Shown here piece by piece: positions 1 to 9,592 of a DNA stretch of 32,657 nucleotides. The stretch comes from Vermamoeba vermiformis (lineage: Eukaryota > Tubulinea > Echinamoebida), in contig JBEWZL010000130.1 in the NCBI GenBank assembly GCA_045837725.1, positions 1 through 32,657 of the forward strand, read 5' to 3'. The translations under genes were made by a program, and so were the position numbers. Every line of letters begins with the position of its first letter. Position 1 is the first letter of the stretch. The notes under the pieces were generated by a model. The model did no database searches. It saw only the letters and a list, made by a program, of their open reading frames with translations, and was not told the origin of the DNA.

Positions 1-1109
1 CAGGATATAAACCAACCGAGGAGGAGAGTATGTACTTATCTTGTTATTGACACCTGTTTTACTAATTCTACCTCCTGTAGTAAAGAGGGTGAATGCGCTT
101 GCCCGTGCCAAGTCCAAATCAAAGAAGCAGTCTGAAGGTAATACTGTTGAAATCTTATCGTTCTTAGTCATTCTAACTGTTGATAATAGAAACTTCTTCT
201 GAGAGTGACCTCAGTGACCGGTTTTCCCCACAAGGAGGTCCCACGAATGCTATTGATGTGGATGAGGTGCACGACACAGCTTCTATTCCCAACCCTCCAG
301 CCTCCCCTGCGCAATCTCCTCCCCTCATTTTTACTGCAAATGTCAATAGCTCCAAATTAATTGCGGAAATGCAGAAAAAATTCACCAACTTGGAAGTTAT
401 TGACTTGCAGTAAGTACAAATATTGTTAAATTGAATGTATGCTAATTGCTTGTTTTAGTGATCCAAATGGAATTTACCACGTACTGCAGCCATACGCTAT
501 GCAAAGCATTGTGCAAATTCCTGTAAGTATTTCTTTTAGTTTTTTAATGCAATGCAATAGACACAAGGCTAACCGCACAAATGACAGGTAATTAATTCTG
601 CAAGGATTTCTGTTACTGTTCAAGGGCTTTATGAGTGCTTCAAGTTGTTTAAGCACAATCCAAACATCGACGTGGTTATGTTGCAAAAACATCAAGAAAA
701 GATCGTGCGCAAAGAGCCAGCAAAAGATTTACTTGGTTGGCAATTGGTAAGTAACTTTATTTTTACTTCAAATATAAGCTTATATTTAAATTACATGACT
801 TTACAGGGGGAAAAAAGCACAACCTTAGTTTCTGCCGAGATTGCGCACCATCTGTTCCACATTTTGCCATACTTATGGGTGATGGAGAAATCAAAGCCAA
901 TTTGCTTGAAGTTTCTTCGTGATTTTCTTAAGGATGGAAAAAGGCTCCTGCTACTTGACTCTGCCAACAATTTTGATATCAACGACTATTCCTCCCCTGT
1001 TTCCGTTGCGACTCTTGTTAAATTAATTCTTGAAGATCAGGCACAAGCAATAATAGAGGATATCAAGAACACATATGACAATGTAGATCTGAGCATGTAT
1101 TCTCTGTAA
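1..1109 (+). CDS. Uncharacterised protein, C-terminal part (gene enters from left edge)
   Basis: Six exons can be chained in one frame: <1-27, 81-137, 190-409, 459-522, 588-746 and 807-1109, with introns of 50-65 nt and GTAAGT- or GTATGT-type donors. The visible part is about 275 residues and ends at TAA 1107-1109. It starts with a basic stretch (KRVNALARAKSKSKKQ), followed by an acidic, Ser/Pro-rich linker (residues about 28-75). The second half looks folded and helical (around FKLFKHNPNIDVVMLQKHQE, then EIAHHLFHILPYLWVMEK). I recognise no domain. The basic-acidic start suggests a nuclear or chromatin-associated protein, but that is inference. The start codon lies outside the window. Consistent phases at all five introns make a real gene likely. 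Confidence 0.7.
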
Positions 1110-1180
1110 ATAAATGAAGTTCATGCAAATTTCTTTTTGTTGGATCAGGCCTTTTTGGAACCTGTGGCAGTGCACAGGAT

Positions 1181-1207
1181 AGAATAGAATATGATAGAAT
1201 AGAATAT
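1181..1207. repeat. Short AGAAT-type microsatellite
   Basis: Imperfect pentamer repeats of the type AGAAT/ATAGA lie just downstream of the preceding gene. This is ordinary low-complexity sequence. Confidence 0.6.
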
Positions 1208-1335
1208 ACATGAAGGGATAGCAATATTTGGCATTAACATGGTGAGAGTTTGAGAATTTGGAAGAGGTGGGATCTGCTCAGCAGAAATGTTAAGTTCAAG
1301 TTGCAAGAAGACAACCAAACAGCAAATTTCGAATA

Positions 1336-1625
1336 TTATGGCTGGTCATAAAGATAGACATTATGCCATGATAAACTTGCAATTGAACCCAGGACTTTGG
1401 CAGGAGTCAATTTATGGCTGGCCATAAAGTAAAAATAAGATATTTGCCCACACCTGGAATTGAACCTGCGCCAGTGTTGCAGCAACTCTATGGCCGGCCA
1501 TAGAGGGAAAATAAAAAACTGCCCACACTTGGATTTGAACCTGCGCCTGGATTCAAACCACGATGACAGGTTCGAGTCCCACTGTGGCCATAGATTTTTT
1601 TTATTTCTGTTATGGCTGGCCATAG
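1336..1625. repeat. Covarying palindromes with tRNA-like B-box sequences (SINE-like block)
   Basis: Four palindromes built on TATGGC / GCCATA lie at 1336-1351, 1412-1427, 1488-1503 and 1610-1625, with a half copy (GGCCATAG) near 1587. Between them are sequences matching the Pol III B-box consensus GGTTCRANNCC: minus-strand matches at 1531-1541 (GGTTCAAATCC) and 1456-1466 (GGTTCAATTCC), a partial one near 1381-1390, and a plus-strand match at 1569-1579 (GGTTCGAGTCC) followed by a run of eight T near 1595. The minus-strand copies share the core GCCCACAC..TGGA.TTGAACCTGCGCC. No complete tRNA cloverleaf can be drawn. I read this as a decayed tRNA-derived, SINE-like repeat cluster. Confidence 0.55.
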
Positions 1626-1926
1626 ACAAACAACGAAATTGCCCACACCATGCTTCTCAGGCCTAATTTGTCACCACACCATTTACAAGCTTCATTTTAA
1701 TGCAGCTTTTATTAGATGAAAATCAAACCAACTACACTAAGGCAATATTAAACACTTTGCCTGCAACGCAGTCAATGCATCACTTGCATAAGCCACAAAG
1801 CCATCTGCAAAAATCCATCAGCCCAATCACAGTATGTAAGTACTGTCAGAGCTCGCTTTGACACGGAATTCAAATTGGTCACTCCAGAACTACCCCAGTG
1901 CATCTGTGCCATGGTTGCAAAGTTAA

Positions 1927-2129
1927 CCCCCTTGTTGACCAAGTTTGACCAGACCCCGTCCGCGCCACGGGGACGCCCCCTTGTTGACCAAGTTTGACCA
2001 GACCCCCGTCCGCGCCACAGGGACGCCTCCTTGTTGACCAAGTTTGACCAGACCCCCGTCCGCGCCACGGGGACGCCTCCTTGTTGACCAAGTTTGACCA
2101 GACCCCCGTCCGCGCCGCGGGGACGCCCC
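1927..2129. repeat. Tandem repeat, 50-bp unit, four copies, with hairpin core
   Basis: Four near-identical 50-bp units each contain TTGACCAAGTTTGACCAGAC followed by a stem CCCCGT / ACGGGG around the loop CCGCGCC. Because 50 is not a multiple of three, the block is open in several frames on the minus strand; I regard those frames as artefacts. The core CCCCGTCC recurs in the hairpins at 12.2-12.8 kb. The rest of the gap between 1110 and 2185 is unremarkable apart from the tRNA-like block. Confidence 0.85.
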
Positions 2130-2185
2130 TGTAAAAAAAGTTAAAAAGTTAAACCCTAAAGTGGAAGTTAGCCCTACATAGTATA

Positions 2186-3208
2186 CTAATCCGCCACAGT
2201 GGCAGCCACCACATTAGAAGCTTTTTCGCCAATTTGGGCACGGTTGCGGGGGATCTCAGCATTGCTGGGGACAGAATTGGACGCAGGACGTTCGGGCACA
2301 GCGGATTCGGTTTCGGGGGCAAAAGATTCGGATGCCAAACTGTCGCTCAACGGGGCTTCCTCGTCTACAGAAAGCTCGACCTAGTTTAACAAATTATTTT
2401 CTGCTAAAACTTCATGTTTCAAAGTGGTGAGACTTACCTGACCGAGGCTGCTCGATCTGAGTGAACTGCCGAAGGATGACGAGGTAGGTCCTTCTTCGGG
2501 CTCATAATCGGCTTCATCGTCTTCAAGACGTTCATCTGATTCGATGAACTCCTCGTCGGAGCGCGTTGGTTGATCTTGGGCGCGAAGATCAGCCCAATCC
2601 CTTTTCGCAAGATCTGAGGAGTCAAGGTCAACAGATGCCGCTTCGTCTTCCTCACTCATAGCGCTGAGGGAGGGCTCATGGCTCGGGACACTTGGCTCGG
2701 ATGAAGACTCGTAGGCAAGCATTTGGGCAGACTTTGCTTGTCTGGGAATTGAAGAGCGAGAAGGTGTCGTAGGTGTGGCGAGAACTCGGGACGATGATAC
2801 GGGAGTGCTCTGATGGGAATTATTAATATTAAATAACGCGCGCCAAAAAATCTCCGGCGGGATACAATTTGTACTTACCGAGTTAACGTTGTTCTCTACG
2901 CCGTCGTGAACCTTCTGCTTCTTACGCATTGGTGTGAAGCCAATAGGAGGTGAGAGCCTTCGTCGCTTCTTCAGGCCTGAACGGGATCTGGTGCCGGGAG
3001 GTGATGTACGGGTTACGTGACGGGATTTATTGTTTCGCGTGGCCGCCAGACTTTTAACGGTACCCAGGACGTCCACTAACGATATTACAAAGTTAACGAG
3101 ATTAATAGTAAAAGCGTCCTCCTTCTTGCGCAGAAGAAGAACGCTGGCTGGATAAGCTAGCGCGCTCACCCCTGCAAGGACATCGATCCTCGACTTGATT
3201 ATTCGCAA
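2186..3208 (-). CDS. Uncharacterised acidic, Ser-rich protein (about 298 aa)
   Basis: Three exons (3208-2879, 2809-2438, 2380-2186) join in phase 0 through introns of 69 and 57 nt with GTAAGT donors, ending at TAG 2186-2188. The N-terminus has a hydrophobic stretch (residues about 10-55, VLAGVSALAYPASVLLL and INLVNFVISLVDVLGTV), then a basic segment with NLS-like KKRRR and RKKQK. The rest is a long disordered Ser/Asp/Glu-rich tail (EEDEAASVDLDSSD, DERLEDDEADYEPEEGP). No domain is recognised. The start is uncertain: an upstream hydrophobic frame (about 3220-3320) ends at a donor-like GTAAGT, but joining it breaks the frame at the obvious acceptor. Role unknown. Confidence 0.6.
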
Positions 3209-3332
3209 TACTTACTCTTTGTGTTGCTTGGTACAAAAAAGAGTGGATAACTGAAAAAAGGAGAAAAATCCACATGAACCAAAAAAAGTAGAAGCTACGT
3301 GATTGGCCAGATTGTGTCAAATTTAGTCAAAC

Positions 3333-6300
3333 TTAGTACCGATCAGTCGTTACGAACGGCAAGAACAAATTCTCTCTGCTATCAAAGTCGTAGCGGGTAA
3401 CAACAAACACACCCGGAGTGTCCATGAGATACTTGTATTCGCCCAGTACTGCATTAGATGCTCGGATAAAGTCGGGTATCGCAGGCATGAAAAGCGGGCG
3501 ACCAAAAGTTCGCTCCGTGAGGATCTTCTTTTCTAAATCCGTGTAGCCAAGTAATCCTTTTTGAGCAATGTCGTATCGTTGAGCGAAAATTGATGGCGAG
3601 TTAATTAGGCGCGGCTGTACGCCCTCTTTGTAGTCCCACGAAAAACTAAAATTAATTAAGGGTTAGCTTTGGTCACGTTTCATTTCCAATTACTTACGGC
3701 CTCTGCCTGACAATACTTTCGAATATACGACGGTTGATCTTACGATCGGTGCCGCCAATATACAGTACCCAATATTTTCGCTCGAGATCAAAGTCGTCTT
3801 CGTAGTCAGGAGGAGGTAAATTCGCCGGCCTTGGCGTTAAGCGAATAAACATGTCGACCAAGCTGATATGGCGAAGGCTTTTGCCGTTGTTTGCCTCCCA
3901 TAGGTTAATTTCGACGTCAGGGTCGCCACATCCAAAAAGTTCTAGAAACTCCAGAGATGTAGGCGGGGAGGGGAAGAAAACGCTAACCACTTTCCTTTCC
4001 TTCGTGGGACGCTCGGCTATGGGTACACGTAGTCCACGGAGATTCGGCAGCAGTCTGTAGAGCTCTTGCAGAACGGATGCGGTTGTCGGATTGCGCAGCT
4101 TTAAGAACCCGAAAAAATTGTTGACCCACTGAGACGTACGCAAATCCAAAAATAGTAGAGTGGTTGAGACCAGATTTGGTAGTTGATACGTCTGGGTAGA
4201 GGAAGTCATATTTCGGATGGAAAGCGATGCTAGATTCGGAAAAATCTTGGGCAGGAGATATTGAGTAATATTGAGCCGCTCCTTTCTGTATAGGATATTG
4301 GGCTCGGTGATTTGCAAAGCTCGTACTTGCGTAAGCCTAAAGACATGTTTAGTAAAAAAAAAATTTCACGAAGATCAAGCTTACATCCGATCAAGATTGC
4401 CATCAGATTCAGGCACCAAGATTGAACCATGAAAAGCAAGAGAACGAATGGTAGTAGTATTTTTTAATACTACGGCAATGTCAGCCGGCGTTAAGGTAAA
4501 GCCATGGAAGTGAGCCTCGAGTAACTTCGTGAACGCCGCAGAATCAACGAATTCGCGTAAAGTGTCGGGATTGAAGTGGTAACAGCTTATGCGGTCGTAT
4601 TTCATCACCCCAAGCTTCACCCCAAGGTGTTCATATTTAGCAAAGACCTTAAAGCGTTGCCAAGACGGGCACACGAGGAAACACTCGCAAACGGTTTGTA
4701 ACGCCTTTTTGCACGTTTGCGAGAAGGCAACAAGCGCGTTCGGCTGCTCTATTAGCTCCCATATGATGCCTAGCCAGCAATCGGTTGGCAAAGGTAAGTA
4801 ACCTTTAACGTTGAGACTGAAAGGTGGTGGGTTACGCTTGTCCCAGAGTTGCTTGGCCATAATGTAAGCTTTCAAACGTCCTTGTTTGGGCTGTTGCACG
4901 TTAGAACAGTGGGATACTTAAATAGGTACTTACGTAAATGCCTAGCGTTGAGAGCAGATCGAGGCCAGCCGTCTTTTCCTGTCACCGAGATTAATATTTT
5001 CATTTAAACCGCATTTTGCACTTACTATATACTTTTTGAGGATTAATTCGTGGGCTTGGTCTTCTGGTAACCCTGCTACTTGTGTCTCGAGCTCAGGAGT
5101 CCAACGGAACTCGTAAGTATCCCGATCCTTGAACTTAGAGGAGTCAGTAAGATTAATCGCCAAGGAATCAACTTACCCAATTCAAAGTTTGCAATAAGAC
5201 ATTGCGTATAGTAACAGCATCTACGGGCACGATACGCCAAAAAAGGCTGTCTGATGCAGTTTGCGCGGATGCGAGCTCAGTCAACAAAGCGTTGGTCTCC
5301 TCTGGAACTATATCCACTGCCACCAATGACTCGAATGCCTCTAATATAGCACTTTTTCGAGCCTGGCTTGGATGAGAAGAGGAAGCAGAAGGAGATGTCG
5401 GGGGTGATATGGGCACGTTCGGTGAATCCTAAATAAGCAGTGGTTAAAAGCTGAATTTATCGTAAAAATAATATCTTACGGGCATTTCACCAACGGAGTG
5501 GATATGTGGGCTTGCTGGCTCTTCAAAATATGGAGTGTCGGTGATCTCGATCTCTCGATCCGAATCCGCAACTTGTTCGCTCTCGTGCCCTATCTAATCG
5601 CGATTTAGACATTTTTATTATTTATTATAATACATCACGTACTTTTCTTCGTTTTTGGCTTGTCAGATCCCAAGATTCGTTGACCTTTCTTTTTTTCGTG
5701 GTTGCAACGACGTAAATTGCCTTTGCGTCATCAAATTGCGGGGGATGGAACCATCTCTCGCCCACTCCATTGCATCCAGCGAGGAAACCAATACGTTCAA
5801 ATTTAACTTCCGCAATTTGGTCGATTGACTTCGCGGTTTTTTTCTGCTGGCTCTTTGAAACAGCCGCTGAGACCGGAGGCGGAATCTCTATATCGAAGTT
5901 AATTAATTACTGCAATTTGTTAGCTAATAAACATACTTTGAAGGGCAGGAGCGATGAAGTTCTTGTGATCCAATGTGAAAAGCGGCGAGTCGTAATTGCA
6001 CCGAGCACCTTCTTTCTCGAGCTCGTCCAAAAGAACTCGCAACGACTGGTCTGTTTGCCAATACGACATTTTGTACCGCAGCGCGCACCAGAGCCAATAG
6101 AACTGCGAGTGAACCTCTGCTCCGGATATAGAGGCACTATTCGTACCACGCACGGCACATAACTGCATAGCAGCTTGCAGTCTGTACAGGAAAGCGTTAA
6201 ATGTAGTGCTGAAATCGGCCCAGGGTTGACCTCGTACATCCAAGGCGAGAGAGTCGGCAATCCGTTGACGATATTCAAAATACCAGGTGGGGTAGTAAAT

Positions 6301-6522
6301 TTTCTGGGGCTCTAACGACGGCAGCATATTGTGGAATGCAAAATAAACGAAATAGAAGACGAAATCCTCGCGCGTGATCCACTTCGGGTACTGGTGAAGC
6401 TGGCGCACTAGTAAATCGGCAAAGTTGCTGTCGAACCACAATCGGTTTCTAGACTTCGCGAAGAAGTTCAGATAGATGTCGATCTTGGATTTGAGCGAGA
6501 AGGGCTGCAAGGATGAAGCCAT
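3333..6522 (-). CDS. Large F-box protein with NLS and novel N-terminal domain (about 935 aa)
   Basis: Nine exons close in frame: 6522-5937, 5887-5643, 5593-5480, 5428-5177, 5133-5026, 4978-4934, 4890-4385, 4336-3698, 3645-3333; all introns are 43-52 nt. Residues 1-195 form an aromatic-rich globular region I do not recognise (KWITREDFVFYFVYFAFHNM). A basic NLS-like TTKKRKV and QKRRK follow near residue 270, then a Ser/Pro linker. An F-box-like helix pair lies around 475-520 (YLPLPTDCWLGIIWELIEQP, then LVAFSQTCKKALQTV). After it come leucine-rich segments (LPNLRGLRVPI, LEFLELFGCGDPDVEINL) of LRR type. F-box proteins usually present substrates to SCF ubiquitin ligases; that role is inferred. Two separate genes are less likely because every junction keeps frame. 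The start ATG follows a possible 5' UTR acceptor (TTGCAG). Confidence 0.72.
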
Positions 6523-7073
6523 TGTCTGCAATTTAGAAAAATTAATATCTTCGTGTCTAATAAATAAAAGACAATTGTTAGCATTAAATTTTAAATATTA
6601 GATGCGTTGTAAGACGCATTCAAGATCAAAAAAATTTCTGGCCGTAGATGCAGCCAATAATTATTCTATTGTGCCACAATAATTTATAACGCATAAGATA
6701 GTGGCGGTAAGCCACATACCGTAATTTATAAGCTTATTCAGATGCGGCAAATTTTATTGAAGACAGATTCACCCGTCTTCAAAGTCAATTAGCAAAGCGC
6801 GAGCCTTTAAGGTTATGGAGCGAACGTACTCCAAGATAGAGAAGCGATTTGAATTAACGCACTCAAATCTGCTTCAGATGTGCGACCGAACGTAGTCGCA
6901 GTGTTGGACCTTCGCAGCCCAAATAACTTACTGTCTTTTGCAGTAATTTGTGTTACAAAATAAATAATGAGTAGTGTTGTTGCTGGTAATTGCGTGGTGA
7001 AAAATATTTGTTAGATCAGAACGTAATTCGTGACGCGGAACACACCACCCAGCCACGTGAGATTGTGAACTGC
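6523..7073. repeat. Divergent intergenic region packed with unrelated stem-loops
   Basis: No gene is visible here. Stem-loops read directly: ATGCGT/ACGCAT (6602-6619), ATTGTG/CACAAT (6668-6680), GTGGC/GCCAC (6701-6715), palindrome ATAAGCTTAT (6728-6737), TTGAAGAC/GTCTTCAA (6757-6782), TGGAG/CTCCA (6816-6833), GAAGCGATTTGA pairing with TCAAATC-T-GCTTC (6841-6875), TGCGAC/GTCGCA (6881-6900), TTACTG/CAGTAA (6928-6946). The stems are unrelated in sequence. The region also serves as the shared upstream DNA of the two flanking divergent genes. Confidence 0.7.
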
Positions 7074-8636
7074 AGTGAGTACTTAACTTAATCGCTTCGA
7101 TAGCGATTTTTAACAGCGCGCTCGATTAGTGCGTCTGCAGGTCGGAGTTGCGGCGAACGCAACATCCGATCTTGTACCAACTCGTGGAGGGTTAAAATAA
7201 AAGCAATTACTGCACGTTGCTTTATATAATGTAAGATTATTGAGCAGTAAATGATAATATTTTACGTAAATTAAATTTTCGAAACTAAATCCGTTAAAAA
7301 AACAATAGCAATTAATTTCGAATTACTAACCATTGTTACTAGTGGCAGAATTCGCTGATTATAAGTGCTTTCAACGTTGGCTATTTGCTCACGCCAATGG
7401 GGTCTCATTTAGCAGTATTGCTAGTTTTCAGCCAGAACGGCACGAGGGACATTTTGACGAACTCAGTAATTACATTAATAAGTTTAATTCGGCAGCACCA
7501 CTGACTGTTAAGTTGGTAAGATATCCTTGTAATATTATTACACTTAATAAAAGTCGAATTCTCCGACTTGGTCACCGATCTGAGAGTTTATCAGGTAATT
7601 ACGCGTGGAATTGAAGTGGCAATGCTATTTACGGACCTCTCAGCCCTCATTTTAACTCTACCTTCTGAGGGGTACTACTTGTTTACCAATAACTTCGCAG
7701 AGCTGCTAAATGGACTTGCAAAACCTTGGGTAGATCTTGTGTTAAGAGCTGGTTCACCTGCGCTAGTGTTTATGTCAAATCAAAAAACAAAGATTGCTCC
7801 AATTCGGTACCAAACCTGCTTAGCATGGAATCACAGTTATGGACCAGATATCCAGCTTGAGCGTGGGTTATTCGAACATCAGCTCACATGTGTATTTCAG
7901 CAACACCAAAGCTTATTTGCCAAAGTGTCTCTGTTTGAAGTGTTGTCTTGCAATAAACTATTTAATGGTTTTGGTTCCCTTTTATGTAATGAGATTACAG
8001 AGCGATTGCACCACTACTTTGGTAAGTTGCAGTGAGTGAATATTTCCCTTTAATGACTTTTGAATAGGTATTCCTCCTTGGTTTAATGCGCACCAGTTTC
8101 TCAAGGCTGCTGACAATCAAGCTCTGTTAATTCGAATGTGTGCTTTATACTTACGTCAACTAAATGATTACTTTGGAGATGCTTTTAACTATGTTGAATT
8201 TTTGGAAAGTCGATGGCAAGAATTTCGGACAATCTTTGTGCGCTGCTTCAATCGGACACTCTACCAAGGCAAGCAGGTGTACTGCTTGACAGTTCATCCA
8301 ATGGACAATTCACTGTTTGCGACAGAGCTGCAGTGCTTTACTACCAGTGCAGTGCACTCTCTGCCTTCGAACTGGACAATTGCGCAGCCACAATCAATCC
8401 TAAACAATTATGATAGACATTATTGCTATTTAGCCCATAATTTTGGAGATGGCTCTCAACTACTGAATACATTCGTCAGTTTTTCAACTTTTTTGAAACA
8501 TAAACATCTCGATGAAGCTGACGATGAGACAGAGAGTGAAGATGATACCGAACCTTCAAATTTTACTGAGAAAACAAAACGGCGAATTAATAACAAGTAC
8601 AAGAAGGTTTCCAAGAAATTTAAAGTTGTCAAGTGA
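7074..8636 (+). CDS. Uncharacterised protein (about 389 aa), possible intron-split start codon
   Basis: Clear exons are 7343-7515, 7595-8021 and 8068-8636 (stop TGA 8634-8636), joined in phase with introns of 79 and 46 nt. The first clear exon begins after a TACTAAC branch site and TAG acceptor with TG-GCA-GAA. Its reading needs one preceding base, and an A at 7074 before GTGAGT (7075) would create the start ATG across a 268-nt intron; this is inference. The protein has a globular, aromatic-rich body (YYLFTNNFAELLNGLAKPWV, LYLRQLNDYFGDAFNYVEFL). The tail is acidic then strongly basic (ADDETESEDDTEPS, then KRRINNKYKKVSKKFKVVK), NLS-like. I recognise no family. It is divergent from the F-box gene and followed directly by a tandem array. 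Confidence 0.65.
7090..7169. repeat. Stem-loops within the proposed 5' intron
   Basis: AATCGC/GCGATT (7090-7108), palindrome AGCGCGCT (7115-7122), and an 11-bp stem TCGGA-GTTGCG pairing with CGCAAC-A-TCCGA around loop GCGAA (7142-7169) continue the hairpin cluster of the neighbouring intergenic region. Confidence 0.7.
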
Positions 8637-8720
8637 GCTGATTAATAAACTTGTTTTGCATTCTTTATCAGAGACTTTGTCAATTCTTTTTTGCCTTTTG
8701 ACAACATGTACAAACAAGGT

Positions 8721-9160
8721 TGTATCCCTTTGGACGACAACCTCCCTTGCCGAGCGAGGTCGTATCCTCCTGGACGACGACCTCCCTTGCCGAACGAGGT
8801 TGTATCCTCCTGGACGACGACCTCCCTTGCCGAACGAGGTCGTATCCTCCTGGACGACGACCTCCCTTGCCGAGCGAGGTCGTATCCTCTTGGACGACGA
8901 CCTCCCTTGCCGAACGAGGTCGTATCCTCCTGGACGACGACCTCCCTTGCCGAACAAGGTCGTATCCTCCTGGACGATGACCTCCCTTGCCGAACGAGGT
9001 TGTATCCTCCTGGATGATGACCTCCCTTGCCGAACGAGGTTGTATCCTCCTGGACGACGACCTCCCTTGCCGAACGAGGTCGTATCCTCTTGGACGACGA
9101 CCTCCCTTGCCGAACAAGGTCGTATCCTCTTGGACGACGACCTTCCTTTCCAAACAAGGT
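8721..9160. repeat. Tandem array, 40-bp unit, 11 copies, hairpin-forming
   Basis: Eleven contiguous 40-bp units, without spacers, begin 85 bp after the preceding stop codon. Each unit contains arms ACGACCTC and GAGGTCGT around loop CCTTGCCGAAC. Most differences between units are C-to-T or G-to-A changes, many at CpG, which often leave G.U pairs in the stem. Because 40 is not divisible by three and the unit lacks stops, the array reads open in all frames on both strands; the resulting frames (PPGRRPPLPNEVV, EDTTSFGKGGRRP) are artefacts. Confidence 0.9.
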
Positions 9161-9592
9161 TGCAACCTGACCGTAAGACTTCAAAACCCCATAACCCATA
9201 AGTTGGGTAAGCCTAATATATATAAAATGCTTAAAAATTGAAGCAAATATCCTTCCCAAGTCCTAATGACCCAGATGCCCTTTTATATACACATTATGGT
9301 TTATGTATACACATTTCTGTGATCCTTACAAAGACCTGCCAACAACTTGTAGGCTGAAGCACAACACAATACAAGTATATTAGTAGGTATTTCCTTCTAA
9401 TGCTTTCCAAAAAGCAGATATGGAACCATTAGCAATAAAAGTTTAAATTTTGTATATACTTTTTTATTTTGTATACACTTTCCACGGCAAATGTATCATT
9501 TAATGCCAAAAGCCTATAAACCTAAACCAGCCTACTCCTAAGGCTATATATAATATATTAATTTGATTATATGGTGGATATGTAATATTGAC
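9161..9592. other. AT-rich intergenic DNA, no gene seen
   Basis: AT-rich sequence with TATA and GTATAC repeats. No credible coding frame, RNA gene or strong palindrome is visible. Confidence 0.5.

Noticed and set aside
1489-1590. A complete tRNA gene ending at the B-box 1569-1579
   Set aside because: The acceptor-like GGCCATAG ends can pair, but the T-stem pairs poorly and no D-arm or anticodon arm can be drawn.
1772-2091. Minus-strand frames over the 50-bp repeats
   Set aside because: Repeat-derived; two frames give the same Trp/Arg-rich peptide patterns.
2150-2158. Telomere-like CCCTAA here and at about 12984
   Set aside because: One or two units only, at internal positions.
3102-3320. 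Upstream hydrophobic exon for the Ser-rich protein
   Set aside because: A donor and acceptor are present but joining them gives a stop or wrong frame; kept only as an alternative start region.
8721-9160. CRISPR-like array
   Set aside because: Units are contiguous with no unique spacers, and the genome is eukaryotic.
8556-9259. Long open frames of 130-230 codons on both strands over the 40-bp array
   Set aside because: They come from a stop-free unit whose length is not a multiple of three, giving repeats of the same peptides in every frame; no splice or start context supports them.
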